Below are positions 16,203 to 17,746 of a stretch of 17,746 nt of DNA, piece after piece. The DNA is from Aureococcus anophagefferens. Lineage: Eukaryota > Sar > Pelagophyceae > Pelagomonadales > Pelagomonadaceae. The stretch lies in assembly GCF_000186865.1 (NCBI RefSeq), contig NW_008705596.1:144708-162453 (forward strand), in the 5' to 3' direction. Every line of letters begins with the position of its first letter. Within the stretch, counting starts at the first letter, position 1. The notes beneath the pieces are model-generated. The model made no database searches and was not told the DNA's origin. It was given only the letters and a program-made list of their open reading frames with translations. Made by a program: the position numbers and the translations under genes.

Positions 16203-17012
16203 GAAGCCACGATGAAGGCCAACGGTTGTCACAGGGGTTGTCAGCCGCGAGTTCAGCCGTCCTGCACAACGCTTCTGCTCGTGCATCGATGCAGCGATGC
16301 TAAGATTTGGCGCTGCGCTCGATCTGTGGACCGTGCCGCGCCTCGGGGCCCGCAGCGAATCGCTCGGGAAACGCCATCGGTCGAAGGCGACCAACTTAGC
16401 TCGCGTCGGGGCAGCCCATGGATGATGAGAACGGCCATTGACGGTGAACGGCGGTCGATGGGGGGCCAACCTCGTACCAGGGGTCGAGCTGGCAGCGAGA
16501 GTGGGAGGTGACATCCCCTCGATTGTCCTTCTCGACTGGCCCGGCAAGGACTGCGCTGCCAGCTCGGAACATGCGTTCCGCGGTCAGCGCCGTGGCATTC
16601 GCGACGCTCGCGCCTCTCGGAGTCGATGAGGTGATCTCGATCAAATCGACTCGAGCCGGAAAGCTGCCGCGAACGCATCTGATCGCCCTCATGACGAACG
16701 ATTCCCGACGCTCTGTGGCTCGAATTTGACTCAAAATCGGGTCAGGGGAAGCTGCCGCGCCTCGTCCCACCCCCTGAAGCGGTCCGTTTGCATCGCCTCA
16801 CAATCGTCCGGATGTCGCGTCTTCGCATGTGCCTCGTCCATATGTTTGCGGACCTCAAAGCTGCTGGGATCGTTGCACATCGCTGCATATTCGCGGAGCG
16901 CGGGATGTCCAACCAGTTGACGAAGCATCGGCAGCTGACGAATGCGCTCGGATAGCTTCACGTTGTCGTCATGTTATTTTTAATTTCAATGGCCACCATT
17001 GCTCTGGCGTCC
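16161..17012. repeat. Inverted repeat with 25-bp perfect arms
   Basis: Positions 16180-16204 are the exact reverse complement of 16969-16993. Similarity continues outward for about 19 more bases at roughly 14 of 19 matches. The interior (about 760 bases) contains copy 2 of the duplicated unknown segment. The structure could be the ends of a mobile element or a head-to-head gene duplication. Confidence 0.8.
16630..16965 (-). pseudogene. Diverged copy 2 of an unknown coding segment, better preserved
   Basis: A 76-codon minus frame (16961-16731, GTG start, TGA stop) holds LSERIRQLPMLRQLVGHPAL, EYAAMCNDPSSFEV, DEAHAKTRHPDDCEAM and RFRGWDEARQLP. A second frame (16770-16396) continues the similarity to copy 1 with DPILSQIRATERRESFVM. 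The frame change between the two points to an indel or an intron. No domain is recognised; the conserved His, Cys and Trp spacing (KTRHxxDC, GWD) could be functional. It lies inside the inverted repeat arms. Confidence 0.4.
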
Positions 17013-17108
17013 GTGATTTTTCTCGCCGGCCTGGGGCGCCGCGCGCCGCCGTCAGACACCTCAGAAATAAAAAGTTACGTCCGTCAGTACTCCCGGAATC
17101 CGAGATAA
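16971..17108 (+). CDS. Tiny hydrophobic ORF, right member of an inverted pair
   Basis: ATG at 16971 opens 45 residues: MLFLISMATIALASVIFLAG, LGRRAPPSDTSEIKSYV and RQYSRNPR, then TAA. The N-terminus is a good hydrophobic segment with a following Arg pair, consistent with a signal anchor or small membrane protein. The differences from the inverted copy keep hydrophobicity (AV/TI) and include synonymous changes (GCT/GCC for Ala, TTG/CTG for Leu). A 3' exon could exist. No family is recognised. Confidence 0.35.
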   Translation: MLFLISMATIALASVIFLAGLGRRAPPSDTSEIKSYVRQYSRNPR

Positions 17109-17513
17109 CATACGGGGTACGTCCGAGCTACTTATATGCACTAGGACGTGGCTACTGCGCTATGCTGGCTATACTGAGTCTGCCTTATGCTGACTATGCT
17201 ATGCTGTGTTGAATGCTAGCATATTCGGATTCTAACACGGTATATTCTTTTTCTTTTGTATCCTTGTATTGTATCGCCATTCGATATTCTATTTGGTATT
17301 CAGGCGCTGTACTGGCCGCTGGGATCGCTCGATCAACGGGGGACTCGGCTGATTGCGGATTGACAGATGTGACCCCGGGAAATAAACGACGTGGTTGGCT
17401 TTGGTTTCTTCGCTCATGATGGATTATGCGCTGGTCGTGGGCTTGACAAACACTGCGATTATTATTATTTTTTAGAATGGTAGTGTCATTGGAGAGATCG
17501 AGCAACTAACGTA
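17109..17513. other. Spacer, probably 3' flank of the right-edge gene
   Basis: Near 17150-17220 there are several TGCTATGCTG/GCTGACTATG-like short repeats. ORFs on both strands (17213-17419 plus, 17505-17194 minus, the latter without ATG) show no domain. The minus strand just after the stop at 17514 has AATAATAATAAT near 17460-17472, which could supply a poly(A) signal. Confidence 0.4.
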
Positions 17514-17726
17514 TCAGAAAGAGTCGTCCGGGAGCGACAAAAGCCGGTCTCTCGTGGCATGGGCAAAAGATGGGAATGTCCTTTGTCGCAATCTATCTAG
17601 CTCTTGTCTTAAGAAGTCGATTTCTTCTGTCTGGAGCCGTGCCTATATGCGGTGAATGTTAGCAACGTGCTGCACCAAGCAGCGCACCAGATCAATCAAC
17701 CTTCGTCGCAGTGTGATCCGCTTCAT
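17514..17726 (-). CDS. C-terminal exon of a coiled-coil protein, 5' part outside window
   Basis: The exon 17642-17514 encodes 42 residues, ARLQTEEIDFLRQELDRLRQ then RTFPSFAHATRDRLLSLPDD-SF, ending in TGA. The heptad-like spacing of Leu and Ile suggests a coiled coil. It is preceded by TTGCTAACATTCACCGCATATAG|GCA: a CTAAC branch-point-like motif and an AG acceptor. Upstream sequence to 17726 (ATG, MKRITLRRRLIDLVRCLVQ, HVANIHRI) is open in the same frame, interrupted only by that TAG. Either the upstream part is exon plus a short phase-0 intron (GTGCGC or GTGCAG donors), or it is wholly intronic. The protein is unidentified. Confidence 0.5.
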
Positions 17727-17746
17727 GTTGTTTGTTGTGCGTCGCT

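Noticed and set aside
1..17746. tRNA, rRNA or CRISPR array
   Set aside because: No cloverleaf with T-arm consensus, no rRNA-like stretches and no regularly spaced repeats were seen. The short tandem repeats lack spacer structure.

Overview
The window looks like nuclear DNA from a ciliated or flagellated microbial eukaryote. The evidence is a CC2D2A homologue (ciliary transition-zone protein), a large protein with centrin-binding-type repeats plus EF-hands, a DNAJC17/Cwf23-type spliceosomal J-protein, and short GT-AG introns. I cannot name the lineage. A flagellate alga or heterotrophic stramenopile/alveolate would fit, but that is inference. One ambiguous base (N, position 3264) shows this is a draft assembly.

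Layout. Positions 1-4775 (minus) hold one uninterrupted reading frame of at least 1577 codons. It runs off the left edge, so a finder that demands both start and stop would miss it. Its C-terminal half carries recognisable CC2D2A signatures. Positions 4780-5764 are GC-rich spacer with a (CGG)9 tract, a 34-bp repeat and one doubtful ORF. Positions 5765-8787 (minus) are best read as a four-exon gene for a protein of about 938 residues: SFI1-like W-rich repeats, coiled coil, two canonical EF-hands, WW-like segment, IQ-type basic helices and a Cys-rich C-terminus. Positions 8800-11070 are GC-rich and repeat-laden: stem-loops, a CGGACG-rich minisatellite and a MITE-like inverted-repeat element. A short acidic ORF (11218-11075, minus) and DNAJC17 (11608-12699, plus) lie head to head, separated by a cluster of six TGTGCCGGCACA-type palindromes. 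Positions 12700-17500 are mostly degraded or repeated sequence. They include a possible copia-like RNase H relic, two diverged copies of an unknown coding segment, a 24-bp perfect palindrome, and an inverted pair of tiny hydrophobic ORFs. At the right edge, 17642-17514 (minus) is the probable last exon of another coiled-coil gene.

Functional reading. Two neighbouring co-oriented genes point to the cilium/basal body: CC2D2A at the transition zone, and an SFI1/EF-hand protein that could act at centrin-based structures. DNAJC17 is an unrelated splicing-factor chaperone. The most unusual items are the domain combination of the 5765-8787 gene, the palindrome cluster between the divergent ORFs, the recurring in-frame TAG codons at putative 3' splice sites, and the duplicated unknown segment at 15.2-17.0 kb.
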